A DNA stretch of 42,050 nucleotides from contig JAIKZM010000161.1 of assembly GCA_024682215.1 (NCBI GenBank), forward strand, positions 1-42,050, written 5' to 3'. A program made the position numbers and the translations under genes. Of this stretch, positions 1-8,458 are shown one piece after another (the first letter of the stretch is position 1; every line of letters starts with the position of its first letter). This DNA is from Saccharofermentans sp. (GTDB lineage: Bacteria > Bacillota > Clostridia > Saccharofermentanales > Saccharofermentanaceae). The notes under the pieces are model-generated. The model saw only the letters and a list, made by a program, of their open reading frames with translations, was not told where the DNA came from and did no database searches.

Positions 1-60
1 TGGGAGAGCATCTGCCTTACAAGCAGAGGGTCACAGGTTCGAGCCCTGTAGTTTCCACCA
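1..60 (+). tRNA. tRNA-Val (TAC), 5' end cut by the window
   Basis: The 3' part of a tRNA enters at base 1. The anticodon stem TCTGC/GCAGA encloses loop CTTACAA, giving anticodon TAC (valine, GTA codons). The T-arm with GGTTCGAGCC and a genomically encoded CCA end follow. About 16 nt of acceptor and D-arm lie outside the window. It is the first of three closely spaced tRNAs. Confidence 0.93.
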
Positions 61-63
61 TAC

Positions 64-140
64 GGCGCAGTAGCTCAGTTGGTTAGAGCGCCAGCCTGTC
101 ACGCTGGAGGTCGAGGGTTCGAGACCCTTCTGCGTCGCCA
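64..140 (+). tRNA. tRNA-Asp (GTC)
   Basis: Complete cloverleaf of 77 nt including an encoded CCA. Acceptor arms GGCGCAG and CTGCGTC pair, with one G-U. The anticodon loop CTGTCAC gives anticodon GTC (aspartate). It lies 3 nt after tRNA-Val, so the two are almost certainly cotranscribed. Confidence 0.96.
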
Positions 141-144
141 AAAC

Positions 145-181
145 AGCCGGATCTTGTTCCGCAATGTCCGGCTTGTTTTTT
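145..181 (+). terminator. Hairpin plus T-run between tRNA-Asp and tRNA-Phe
   Basis: AGCCGGA (145-151) pairs perfectly with TCCGGCT (167-173), followed by TG and seven T residues running into the first base of tRNA-Phe. This looks like an intrinsic terminator placed inside a tRNA cluster. Readthrough, or use of the hairpin as a processing signal, would be needed for tRNA-Phe expression, because the 41-nt gap leaves little room for a promoter. Confidence 0.65.
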
Positions 182-257
182 GCCCAGATAGCTCAGTCGG
201 TAGAGCAGGGGACTGAAAATCCCCGTGTCGATGGTTCGATTCCGTCTCTGGGCACCA
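182..257 (+). tRNA. tRNA-Phe (GAA)
   Basis: Complete 76-nt cloverleaf with encoded CCA. Acceptor GCCCAGA pairs with TCTGGGC. The anticodon loop CTGAAAA gives anticodon GAA (phenylalanine). The T-arm contains GGTTCGATTCC. Confidence 0.96.
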
Positions 258-260
258 AAA

Positions 261-299
261 AGAAGAGGTTGTCTCATTGAGATGACCTCTTCTTTTTTT
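261..299 (+). terminator. Intrinsic terminator of the tRNA cluster
   Basis: AGAAGAGGT and ACCTCTTCT form a long stem around a loop that holds the smaller TCTCA/TGAGA pairing, followed directly by a run of T residues. It sits 3 nt after the CCA of tRNA-Phe and ends the tRNA transcript. Confidence 0.85.
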
Positions 300-361
300 A
301 CCTCATTCTTTCGTTATTTTTACAGTTTGCTTACAACGGCTTTCGCGCTCAGTACTTTTTG

Positions 362-367
362 TATAAT
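362..367 (+). promoter_or_regulatory. -10 box (TATAAT) for the phosphodiester glycosidase gene
   Basis: A perfect TATAAT lies 54 nt before the chosen ATG at 421. No good -35 hexamer is seen at 16-18 bp. The implied transcription start near 374 falls after the alternative ATG at 373, which supports starting translation at 421. Confidence 0.5.
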
Positions 368-420
368 CCCTAATGTCAGGTCTAAACATAATGATCTGCG
401 GCTTTGAAGGGAAAAAGTGC

Positions 421-2010
421 ATGAGTATTAACAATGTTACAAAGTTTCAGAATATCGTCGCAGGCCTCGAGCCCGCTAAAAAACAGGCCCTCTACCAGAA
501 GATGAAGGGTCTGCCCGAGAATGAGCGCAATGAGATGATTGACAAGGTCGTTGCCGCTTATGAGACGAGGAAGCTCACCATCGAGCAGCCTGTGCATGCA
601 GGCGCTGCTCTGCCCCCGAATAATTACGGACGCACATACAGAAGCGATGACAGGCGCTCTGCTAGAAAGACCATGTGGGTCGACGACCATCGTATGCCTT
701 CAAACCGTGTTACTCATCCGATCAAAGCTGGTACCGGCAACAAGGTCGGCATCAAGAAAACAAGTATCAGCAATTCCGCTGCAGCGGTTACCGCAGTCAG
801 AAGACCCGGTATGAAGCCGCCCATCCAGCGCAAGGCTGTCTACACTCCTGCCGCATCTGGTGCTGCAAATGCATCGATTGCGATCAGAAGAACGCCGGTA
901 AAGAAGATCTCGGCAGCAGCTGAGGCTGAGAGAAAGAAGAGACAGGCTGAAATACTACGCAAAGTCGGAAAGACCGCACTTATGGTTGCAGGAAGAGCAG
1001 CGATCGTCACTGTATTCTCGCTTGCTCTGATCTTTGCGGGTTTCTATACATTCCTCGAGATCATGATGAAAGGACCTTCGCCGCATCTTAGAGACCAGTT
1101 CGTTTCATCAGTAATGGAGTCCTCCATGGGCGGTATATTTGCGCAGATGGTCCTTTCCGATGAGGAGATCAATGCGATCTTAAGCCGCAATAAGACTCAG
1201 GAATTCGATACGGTTACGGATACAAATCTCGTTAAGATCGGCGCAAACAAAGAAAACGGCGCTAATGCGAATGCAGTCAATCCTTACGATCCGGACGGAG
1301 ACGGCGTTGAGATCCATGAGATCAGCGGTCCTATGTACCACGGTATCATGATGGTCGTTCTCGATCCTTCCAGAGTTAAGGTTTCCACGCTTGATAAATT
1401 CAACCACACCGGCGCGGGATTAACGCTCAAGGAGCATATCGAAAAGTCAGGCGCTATAGGCGGAGTTAACGGCGGTAAGTATGAGGATAAAGGCGGCATG
1501 GGAATAGGCGGATGGCCTGAAGGCGTCGTTATCGCTGACGGCAAGCTCAGAAACGGTGCTCCCAATGCCACGTTCGATGTCTACGGCTTTACCAAGGACA
1601 ACGTACTCGTAGTCGGAAGAATGACATGCCAGCAGGCCATGAACATCGGTGTCAGGGATGCCGTAACTTTCGGACCCACTCTCATCGTTAACGGCAAAGC
1701 TGCCAGATACAGCGGAAACAGCGGCGGACTCAATCCGAGGACCGCTATCGGTCAGCGTGAGGACGGCGCGGTCCTTCTGCTCGTAATCGAAGGAAGAAAG
1801 ACTTCTTCGATGGGTGCTACAATGGCAGACCTCATCGAAGTCATGAAGGAATACGGTGCAGTAAATGCCGCAAACCTTGACGGCGGCATGTCATCTGCTA
1901 TGTGGTACAACAACGAGGAACTCGTTTCCAGCTCAAGTATCAGACAGAGCAGAAAGATGCCTACGGCTTTTGTAGTACTTCCCAAGTCGGCAGAAACCAA
2001 GGAGAAGTAA
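421..2010 (+). CDS. Membrane-anchored phosphodiester glycosidase family protein (NAGPA domain)
   Basis: 529 aa. An ATG 48 nt upstream is in frame, but 421 is preferred: AAGGGA lies 9-10 nt before it and the -10 box would start the transcript after the longer start. Residues 1-180 are hydrophilic, basic and low in order, probably cytoplasmic. One membrane segment lies at about 185-212. The outer part holds a NAGPA/DUF2233 domain from about residue 300, seen in GGVNGGKY, the GGWPEG and FGPTLIVNGK region, NPRTAIGQ and NLDGGMSSAMW. The family removes sugars from phosphodiester-linked glycans (GlcNAc-1-phosphate uncovering enzyme, bacterial relatives), so a role in wall polymer turnover is plausible but inferred. 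The next gene starts 6 nt downstream and is probably cotranscribed. Unusual: a roughly 180-aa basic N-terminal region before the membrane anchor. Confidence 0.85.
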   Translation: MSINNVTKFQNIVAGLEPAKKQALYQKMKGLPENERNEMIDKVVAAYETRKLTIEQPVHAGAALPPNNYGRTYRSDDRRSARKTMWVDDHRMPSNRVTHPIKAGTGNKVGIKKTSISNSAAAVTAVRRPGMKPPIQRKAVYTPAASGAANASIAIRRTPVKKISAAAEAERKKRQAEILRKVGKTALMVAGRAAIVTVFSLALIFAGFYTFLEIMMKGPSPHLRDQFVSSVMESSMGGIFAQMVLSDEEINAILSRNKTQEFDTVTDTNLVKIGANKENGANANAVNPYDPDGDGVEIHEISGPMYHGIMMVVLDPSRVKVSTLDKFNHTGAGLTLKEHIEKSGAIGGVNGGKYEDKGGMGIGGWPEGVVIADGKLRNGAPNATFDVYGFTKDNVLVVGRMTCQQAMNIGVRDAVTFGPTLIVNGKAARYSGNSGGLNPRTAIGQREDGAVLLLVIEGRKTSSMGATMADLIEVMKEYGAVNAANLDGGMSSAMWYNNEELVSSSSIRQSRKMPTAFVVLPKSAETKEK

Positions 2011-2016
2011 TCACAA

Positions 2017-3213
2017 GTGGCACCTGAAGAGAATAAGAGGCTTCCCGGAAAGCCTGTCAGACCGGCTCAGGTAAGACCGGTCAAAACTGAAGAAACGGCT
2101 AAGTCTGAAAAAGCAAAGCCTAAGATAAGCAGATTTACGAAGGCTCTGATAATATGGCTGATCCTTCTGACTGTTGTCATTGCCGGCGGACTTGTATGGT
2201 TTAACGGATTCCTCGGAAAATACGAGGAGATCTATCAGTCGAGCCTTCCTTACCATCAGGCTGACAAGGCCATCGAGATGTTCGCGAAACAGGATCTCGA
2301 CGGTATTTGGGGACTCGTTAAGAACAAGCCTTCCCATACCGAGTTTGAGACTGAGGCCACGATCAAGAAATATATCAAGGACCTGATCAGCAATAAGGAA
2401 TTCACTTATCAGCAGACAGAGGATTATGCTGAGAACGCTCCTGAGTATTACATCATCAGCGAAAAGGTGATCCTTGCAAAGCTGAAGCTCGCAGAAAACG
2501 AGGAACAGAAACTTCCTTACGGGTTCAAGAACTGGAAGATCGGTGATCTCGAGTTCTATTCGGCTGCAAACAACAAGTTCAAGATCACTCTTCCGGAAGG
2601 CTACAAGCTTACCGTAAACGGAGTGGACGTGCCTGTTGCCTACAGGACCCAGCAGGGTATCGAACCTGAAGAGAACAAGTATCTCAAGCCTTATGCGGAA
2701 CTGCCTAAAATGTGCGTGTATGAGGCAGAGGGACTTTTCGCTGAACCTGAGATCAAAGTTACGAATACTGACGGCAAAGAAGTAAAAGCCGAAAAGGATA
2801 AGACCACCGGTGAATACAAGGTGAATATCCGCAGCGAGTGCAGCGAAAAGGACAGAAAGGCCATCGACAAGTTCGGTATCTCTTTCACCAAAGACTTCGC
2901 AAACTACATCTCCCAGGATGCCGGAAACTATGCTCTGGACAAGTATTTCCCGAAGAATTCAAAGGCTCTCAGGGATATCAAGAGAAACTCTTCTCGTGAA
3001 TGGTATACGAGACACGGTAAAGTCGATCTGAAGAACGAGGAAGTCAAGGACTTCATCTGCTACACCAAGGACATCGTCTATGTCGAAGTCTATGTTGAGC
3101 AGCACATGGAAATGTTCTGGGGATCCAAGGAACGTGAAGTAGTAAAGACCACTGCCCACCTCTATCTCGCACGCATCGACGGAAACTGGAAGGTTGCGGG
3201 GATCAGATACTGA
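2017..3213 (+). CDS. Single-pass membrane protein of unknown function
   Basis: 398 aa, GTG start 6 nt after the previous stop; AAGGAG (1999-2004) inside the upstream gene serves as ribosome site at 12-nt spacing. The Pro/Lys-rich N-terminus (1-40) is followed by one hydrophobic helix at about 43-62 and a large, charged extracellular part rich in Lys, Glu and Tyr. The C-terminus ends in an alternating pattern, HLYLARIDGNWKVAGIRY, of the kind seen in NTF2-like or DUF4878-like beta domains, but I do not recognise a family with confidence. Being translationally close to the phosphodiester glycosidase it may act with it at the cell surface. No catalytic motif is visible. Confidence 0.8.
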   Translation: MAPEENKRLPGKPVRPAQVRPVKTEETAKSEKAKPKISRFTKALIIWLILLTVVIAGGLVWFNGFLGKYEEIYQSSLPYHQADKAIEMFAKQDLDGIWGLVKNKPSHTEFETEATIKKYIKDLISNKEFTYQQTEDYAENAPEYYIISEKVILAKLKLAENEEQKLPYGFKNWKIGDLEFYSAANNKFKITLPEGYKLTVNGVDVPVAYRTQQGIEPEENKYLKPYAELPKMCVYEAEGLFAEPEIKVTNTDGKEVKAEKDKTTGEYKVNIRSECSEKDRKAIDKFGISFTKDFANYISQDAGNYALDKYFPKNSKALRDIKRNSSREWYTRHGKVDLKNEEVKDFICYTKDIVYVEVYVEQHMEMFWGSKEREVVKTTAHLYLARIDGNWKVAGIRY

Positions 3214-3270
3214 TATGCTGCGCCCATTTGTAACGCGTATGAAATTTTGAGGTTTATCTTTCATGTTACA

Positions 3271-3298
3271 ATTACGATAGCAGATTATCGTAATTTTT
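3271..3298 (+). terminator. AT-rich hairpin with T-run between operons (terminator or operator)
   Basis: ATTACGATA (3271-3279) and TATCGTAAT (3286-3294) are perfect 9-bp inverted arms around a 6-nt loop GCAGAT, followed by TTTTT. It may terminate the upstream operon. The stem is weak for a terminator, and it lies just before the ribosome site of the GH2 gene and overlaps a possible TACAAT box (3267-3272), so it could equally be an operator or a 5'-UTR hairpin. Confidence 0.5.
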
Positions 3299-3317
3299 AT
3301 GAAGGAGGAATCTGGCA

Positions 3318-6300
3318 TTGGAATTCACATATTCAAACGATGGCTTCCTGCCATATGATTCTTTTGACTACATCTACAATGACCGTGTAATGCCTGAGTT
3401 CGGCAAGGTCGTATCTCCATATCTGAGGCCTCTTACGACCTGGAAGTTCTATCATGCAAACGGTGATACGGAGATCCCGTTCGGCGTTGAACTGCGTTCC
3501 TTTGATGATACGGAATGGGACATCGTTAACTGTCCTTCAACATGGCAGACGGACGGCTACGGCCTTCCGCAGAATCTGCTCTACGAGTATCCCGAAAGGC
3601 TTAACGACAACACGGCCCGGCATGAGGATACTATCAGCGACAAGTATGTAAGGAATTCCACGAATTCCGAAAGTGATGAGACGGGTATCTACAGAACGAC
3701 GGTAGTCTTTTCGCCTGAAGAACTCGAAAGGGCGCTCTATCTTGAGACATCCGGTATCTGCGGAAGCTTCAAGGTCTATGTTAACGACCATCTCCTTTGC
3801 GAGTCTCACAGCATCACAACTAGAAAACGTCTTCTTATATCAGATGTCGCGATCGCTGGCATCAACCAGATAGTCATAATCGTCAACAGATTCGACAGGG
3901 ACGAGAGCGGACACATTATCCTTGATATCATGAACTACGGTTTTGCAGGTCTTTTCAGGCCGATAATGATCGTTGAGGATGCGCTGTTGGAGCTCAGCAA
4001 TCTCCACATCAAGCTCGAATACGTTCCCGAGGCATACATCACCGAGGTAGCCAAGATCAGCAGTCTTTCGGAAAGAGGAAAGGCATCCCGTGTCCCTCAC
4101 GGCGACTTCATGATCAAGGTCGATTTCTCGCTGCGCAACCATACGAACTTCATGCTCCCGTATTCGGTCAAGATATCGCTTCTGGAGGCCCGCGCTGAGT
4201 ATGACCCGTATAAACTCCCGTTCGTGGCTTTGAAGAACCAGAGCAACGATCTGACGGGCGTTGTGGATGCACAAAAAGAGGTGAGGGATCAAACGGATTT
4301 CGTCGCGCTCGATGTTGCGGAATGGTCTGACTGCACGCCTGTACAGTATGACCTTGTTCTTGAGGTGCTCGATTCCGAAGGCAGGGTCGTATGCGCGAAA
4401 AAGAAGCGCTTCGGCTTCAGGACTGTCGAGATCGTCCAGGGCAAGCTCAACATTAATGACAGACGAGTGAATCTCAATCTCGTAAAATACTATGAATTCG
4501 ATCCGAAGGGTGGCATTGCAGTTCCCCAGGACCGCATGAGGCAGGACATCATCCTCATGAAGAGAGCCGGAATAAACGGAGTCATAGCAGACGGATTCCC
4601 GCTTTCCGATGAATTCCTGAACCTCTGTGACCAGTACGGAATATACGTAATCGCGACGGCATCCGGTATCCAGATGAGGGATTATGTCGAAGGAACGATG
4701 ATTCATCCTTCGATCGTCATGTGGGGTTTCCAGGACTACAATTTCAATACCGAAAGGGCTTCCAGAGTTAAGCAGGAATGCATGCTGATCGACGATACGC
4801 GTCCCTGGTACTGCGCTGCCGATAAGAAACAGCATAAAGGAAAGGGCAAGGAGCAGGAAGTGATCTCTGAACTGCTTCCTTTCCCGAACGATGCGGGAGT
4901 CGTTTTCGGCCCCTGGGTAGACCTCTGCCTCGACAGAAAGAAGATATTTAATCTCAATAAATCCGGACGCAACCTGTTCGAGACCATACCGGGAAGAACG
5001 CGTTTTACCGACGATGACACCATGTACAAGTGGATCCATCACGCGGACCTCGTCGGTGGAAAACAGAAAGAGAACTCCTGTATCGGACAGGGTATTGTTG
5101 ATGCGGAAAGAAGTCCTCATCCGATCTACCTCGATATAAAGAGACAGTGCCAGAGCATTGCGGTATTTGCCTCGGTAAGCGATCCCGCAAGCCTTACTAT
5201 GCGCAACATGAGCCCGTTTGCCTATACTGAGGAACTCGATATCGTATGGCAGCTGCTTCTGGGCGGAAGGAGCATCGCGTCAGGCAAGGGTACGATAGGT
5301 GAGATCGAGCCTTACGGTTCAAGAAACCTCAAGTTCCCGTTTACCAAGGACATGTTCACCAATGCCGGCTGGGCACAGGAAAGAATGGATCTCATAGACA
5401 TCTATGATGAAGCCATGACTAAGGAGCTTGTCTTTGACATAACCATGCAGCTCCATAACGACACGTATTACGCAAAAGCCGGATATGAGGTCGCGTTCTA
5501 TCAGGATGTCATCATCGATGAAGTAGCAAGTCCTGTAACAATGCGAAAGAAGACTGAGGGCAATGAGCTTGAAACGGGAGAAGGATCTTCCGCAGCACTG
5601 CCGTCAGGCATCGATACAAGCGCTCAGGACAATGTTTTACAGGCCTCTGATGACCAGGCTGCTGAAGACAAGGACGGCATTGTTGAACGGATCGTTACTC
5701 CCGGTGAGATTGCTGCTCCTTCAGAAGAGGAGTTTCCTCTTAAACTGATGACCGGGACCACATTGAGTTCAGATCCCAAGCGTCTTTATGTAAACGGCGA
5801 CAACATCCGCATCGGTTTCTCCAAGGATCCTGCAGGCTGTTCGGTCCTTTCGATCAACGGCTTCAATTTCCTCAAGGGAACGATGAGACCGAGCTTTTAC
5901 AGATGTCCTTCGAACATCGACAGAACAGACAGGAGCTTTATCCTCGCGAAAACGGTATTCTCCAAGGAGTCTGACTACGAGCAGATCCAGGAATCCATCC
6001 GTTATATCGGATCTGAATACGGAAAGAAAGACGGATGCTTCTCGATGATATCGAGATTCAAGTCTTTTGCCATGAGCGGTGAAGTCCTGATGTTCTATGA
6101 GGTTCCTTCGCCCGATAAGCTCAGGGTCACGCTTCAGTTCACTCCGAAATACGATATGGTGCGTTACGGCATCAGATTCCCTATAGTTGCGGAAGGCGCC
6201 AAGTGCACGTGGTACGGAAGAGGCCCAGGCGAATCTTATGCGGACAGAAAGAATGCTGCAAGGATCGGCGTATTCTCGGCTGATACAGGGAAGATCTACC

Positions 6301-6626
6301 ATCCATACGCAAGACCTGCGGAGAACTCATCGCATACCGATACAAAGGTAGTCAGGCTGACAAATGAGGCCGGAGATTCCATAACGATAAAGAGACTTAC
6401 CAGTACGCCGAGATTTGATTTCACCGTACTGCCTTATACGCCTGAACAGATGAATGAGTATCTGCACGAAGAGCAGCTGATGCATAACGATTACTGCGAA
6501 TTCTTCTGCGATTTCGGAATGAAAGAGATCGAGAGAACTGCAGACAATGTATCGATGCAGCCCATCAAGAAGGGAATCCAATACCGCGAGACCTTTGAGT
6601 TTACTTTAAAGAGCGCGGACAGCTGA
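3318..6626 (+). CDS. GH2 (LacZ-type beta-galactosidase-like) protein, probable pseudoenzyme
   Basis: 1102 aa. TTG start, chosen because AAGGAGG (3302-3308) lies 9 nt upstream. The domain order is that of large LacZ: sugar-binding jelly roll (about 40-220), Ig-like domain (240-375), TIM barrel (375-640), second Ig-like domain, and a C-terminal small-chain domain (about 810-1100) with MRPSFYRCPSNIDR and WYGRGPGESYADRK (W965). The active site is not that of an enzyme. Where LacZ has W-S-L-G-N-E, this has W469-G-F-Q-D-Y474, so the acid/base Glu is Tyr. The RCSHYP and DEANIETHG histidine motifs read IADGFP and ATASGIQMRD, and the nucleophile CEYAHAMGN segment is unrecognisable and shortened. A 65-residue acidic Ser/Glu linker (about 742-806) is inserted before the small-chain domain. 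No signal peptide, so probably cytoplasmic. Likely sugar-binding or regulatory; function unknown. It abuts the convergent yhaM stop codon with no gap. Confidence 0.88.
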   Translation: MEFTYSNDGFLPYDSFDYIYNDRVMPEFGKVVSPYLRPLTTWKFYHANGDTEIPFGVELRSFDDTEWDIVNCPSTWQTDGYGLPQNLLYEYPERLNDNTARHEDTISDKYVRNSTNSESDETGIYRTTVVFSPEELERALYLETSGICGSFKVYVNDHLLCESHSITTRKRLLISDVAIAGINQIVIIVNRFDRDESGHIILDIMNYGFAGLFRPIMIVEDALLELSNLHIKLEYVPEAYITEVAKISSLSERGKASRVPHGDFMIKVDFSLRNHTNFMLPYSVKISLLEARAEYDPYKLPFVALKNQSNDLTGVVDAQKEVRDQTDFVALDVAEWSDCTPVQYDLVLEVLDSEGRVVCAKKKRFGFRTVEIVQGKLNINDRRVNLNLVKYYEFDPKGGIAVPQDRMRQDIILMKRAGINGVIADGFPLSDEFLNLCDQYGIYVIATASGIQMRDYVEGTMIHPSIVMWGFQDYNFNTERASRVKQECMLIDDTRPWYCAADKKQHKGKGKEQEVISELLPFPNDAGVVFGPWVDLCLDRKKIFNLNKSGRNLFETIPGRTRFTDDDTMYKWIHHADLVGGKQKENSCIGQGIVDAERSPHPIYLDIKRQCQSIAVFASVSDPASLTMRNMSPFAYTEELDIVWQLLLGGRSIASGKGTIGEIEPYGSRNLKFPFTKDMFTNAGWAQERMDLIDIYDEAMTKELVFDITMQLHNDTYYAKAGYEVAFYQDVIIDEVASPVTMRKKTEGNELETGEGSSAALPSGIDTSAQDNVLQASDDQAAEDKDGIVERIVTPGEIAAPSEEEFPLKLMTGTTLSSDPKRLYVNGDNIRIGFSKDPAGCSVLSINGFNFLKGTMRPSFYRCPSNIDRTDRSFILAKTVFSKESDYEQIQESIRYIGSEYGKKDGCFSMISRFKSFAMSGEVLMFYEVPSPDKLRVTLQFTPKYDMVRYGIRFPIVAEGAKCTWYGRGPGESYADRKNAARIGVFSADTGKIYHPYARPAENSSHTDTKVVRLTNEAGDSITIKRLTSTPRFDFTVLPYTPEQMNEYLHEEQLMHNDYCEFFCDFGMKEIERTADNVSMQPIKKGIQYRETFEFTLKSADS

Positions 6627-7658
6627 TCAGTTCCTGCTGTTCCTTCTCTTGTAAAGGGGAGTACTTGTCTTATCCGCTGCGATTCCGTAAACGGGTTCAC
6701 TGAGCATGCCGGGTTCCACCTTTGAAAGAGTCTCCTCGTAGATGTAGATCCTGGAATCGATCATGTCGAGTTCGTGGAGCATCATGGCTTCGGGCATTGC
6801 AGGCAGCTTGATGGCTTCCCATTCGAGCTTTCCGTGATGTGACGCGATGAGATGCTTGATGCACATGATGTCATCGCGGTCATATGTCTGCATGCCTGCA
6901 GATGCGTCGCGTGCGGAAACTTCCTCGTCGATCATCTCTATTCCGAGCAGGGCATGTCCTAAAAGGCTTCCTTCCGTCGTGTATGAAGCAACACCCGTAT
7001 CAGATGTCTTGAGCTCTCTGAGCTTGCCCAGATCGTGTATGGCGGCACCGCAGACGAGGAGTTCCCTGTCGAGCAGGGTATAGACGTCGCAAATTGCAAA
7101 AGCGGCATCCACCATTCTTGACGTATGATATACGAGGCCTCCGTAAATGTTATGGTGCATCGATTTTGCCGCGGAAGACGAGTAGAAGGCCTTGTAGTCC
7201 TTCATAAGGAGTCTTACTGCCAGGGCGGTGAGGCTGTAATCGTCATCTTTGATCTCGGCGGATTTGAGATCGTAATCCCTGCCTGAAGACGCCTTGATCT
7301 TCTGAATAACGTTTACGAAAAGCTTGTCGGGATCGACCGGCGGTTTGCGAACGAGTGCGCTCTTCTCCGAATCGTCAAGGGTGGTGGGCCTCAGATACTG
7401 GATCTGATAGCTCCTTCCGCCGAAAGAATCGATGTGGATCTTGGTCTCTGCGGGCATTCCGTCTGTAATGCCTGCATCGTTGAGGTTCTTTTTTGTGGTG
7501 TCGAACATTACGGCGGAAACGCTTTCAGTGCCGTCGGATATCATTATGCGGAGCATGGGCTTGCCGTTGGCGGTGCTCTTCTCCGCGATCGTGTTGACGA
7601 TGACCTTGGTGTCGTAAACGCCGTTGATCTCCATGTCCTTGAAAAGAATAATGCTCAT
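6627..7658 (-). CDS. yhaM: YhaM-family 3'-5' exoribonuclease (OB fold plus HD domain)
   Basis: 343 aa. The N-terminal part (1-95) reads as an OB-fold nucleic-acid-binding domain (VNTIAEKSTANGKPMLRIMISDGT). The C-terminal part is an HD metal-dependent domain: H in HHNIYGGLVYHTSRM, the HD pair in GAAIHDLGKLRE, later HALLG, ASHHGKLEW and HELDMIDSR. This order matches Bacillus YhaM, which trims RNA and DNA from the 3' end. An AGGAGA ribosome site lies about 7 nt before the ATG. It is a single gene, divergent from the phosphatase gene and tail-to-tail with the GH2 gene without any spacer. Length is close to the usual 310-330 aa. Confidence 0.9.
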   Translation of the reverse strand: MSIILFKDMEINGVYDTKVIVNTIAEKSTANGKPMLRIMISDGTESVSAVMFDTTKKNLNDAGITDGMPAETKIHIDSFGGRSYQIQYLRPTTLDDSEKSALVRKPPVDPDKLFVNVIQKIKASSGRDYDLKSAEIKDDDYSLTALAVRLLMKDYKAFYSSSAAKSMHHNIYGGLVYHTSRMVDAAFAICDVYTLLDRELLVCGAAIHDLGKLRELKTSDTGVASYTTEGSLLGHALLGIEMIDEEVSARDASAGMQTYDRDDIMCIKHLIASHHGKLEWEAIKLPAMPEAMMLHELDMIDSRIYIYEETLSKVEPGMLSEPVYGIAADKTSTPLYKRRNSRN

Positions 7659-7737
7659 AAATATCTCCTGAATCTTATTTGGAATTATGTTAGCACTGGG
7701 AGTTTAGCTTTTCTATAAATTAGTGGATTTTGTCCTC

Positions 7738-7766
7738 TTAACCACATACATGTGCAGTGGTGTAAT
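7738..7766 (+). promoter_or_regulatory. Candidate promoter for gph
   Basis: TTAACC (7738-7743), 17-bp spacer, TGTAAT (7761-7766). The predicted transcript start near 7773 lies after the upstream in-frame GTG (7772), supporting GTG 7802 as the start codon. Confidence 0.4.
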
Positions 7767-7801
7767 AGACGGTGGAAAAGACTTTGAAAGGAAAGCTTCA
7801 G

Positions 7802-8458
7802 GTGCGGTACAGACTTGCATGTTTTGATCTTGACGGAACTCTTCTTGACACGCTCGCAGGCCTTGCGAACGCGCTTAATGCGGCAAGGCGCATGAACGGT
7901 CTTGATCCCCAGACTGAAGAGCAGATCAGAGGATTTATCGGCAACGGCGTCGAGAAGCTTGTTGAGCGATCTCTCGAAGCGGATCCCGGAACTTATGATG
8001 CGGATCTTAAGCAAAAGCTCCTCGAGGACAGGATCAAATACTATGCGGCAAACTGTCTTTACGGGACACGTCCGTATGACGGCATTACAGAGGCTGTCTT
8101 AAGATTAAGATCCGCAGGCATGATGCTGGCCGTCGTGACAAACAAGGATGAGATCCCGACAAATATCCTGATCGACCGGTTTTTCCCCGGCGTTTTCGAT
8201 TATGTCTGCGGGACCATGCCGGGCAAGCCGAGAAAACCCGAGCCTGAAGCCGTAGGCAGATGCCTTGATGCGCTCGGTGTCGCGCCTGAAGAGTGCGTAT
8301 ACATAGGTGATTCCGAGGTTGACATCTTAACGGCCAAAAACAGCGGCCTGGATCTCATAAGCTGTGACTGGGGTTACAGAACGCGCTCGTTCCTTAAAGA
8401 AAACGGTGCCGGTGCCATTTGTTCGGATCCGGCGGACCTTTGGAGGTTTATGCAGTGA
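7802..8458 (+). CDS. gph: HAD-family phosphatase, phosphoglycolate-phosphatase-like
   Basis: 218 aa. Start set at GTG 7802: AAAGGAAAG lies 6-8 nt upstream, whereas the longer GTG at 7772 has no ribosome site, and HAD proteins normally begin a few residues before the catalytic motif. Motif I is FDLDGTLLDT with the nucleophile Asp and the general-acid Asp two residues on; motif II is VVTNKDE; the Lys motif is GKPRKPEP; motif IV is YIGDSEVDI. The helical cap between motifs I and II fits the Gph/PGP subfamily acting on small phosphate esters. The substrate cannot be read from sequence. Its stop overlaps the start of the ECF S-component (GTGA), so the two are translationally coupled and the true substrate may be a phosphorylated vitamin rather than phosphoglycolate; that last point is inference. 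Confidence 0.88.
   Translation: MRYRLACFDLDGTLLDTLAGLANALNAARRMNGLDPQTEEQIRGFIGNGVEKLVERSLEADPGTYDADLKQKLLEDRIKYYAANCLYGTRPYDGITEAVLRLRSAGMMLAVVTNKDEIPTNILIDRFFPGVFDYVCGTMPGKPRKPEPEAVGRCLDALGVAPEECVYIGDSEVDILTAKNSGLDLISCDWGYRTRSFLKENGAGAICSDPADLWRFMQ

Noticed and set aside
373..420. Upstream ATG for the phosphodiester glycosidase
   Set aside because: The perfect -10 box at 362-367 places the transcript start at or after this codon, and ATG 421 has a better ribosome site.
3840..5120. 426-aa open frame antisense to the GH2 gene
   Set aside because: It lies wholly inside the GH2 coding sequence, matches no family, has no ribosome site, and is explained by codon bias of the real gene.
5769..6302. 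177-aa antisense open frame in the GH2 gene
   Set aside because: A shadow of the conserved small-chain domain coding sequence.
8419..8454. Longer N-terminus for the ECF S component
   Set aside because: A TTG start inside gph without ribosome site, whereas GTG 8455 has GGAGG at 8 nt.
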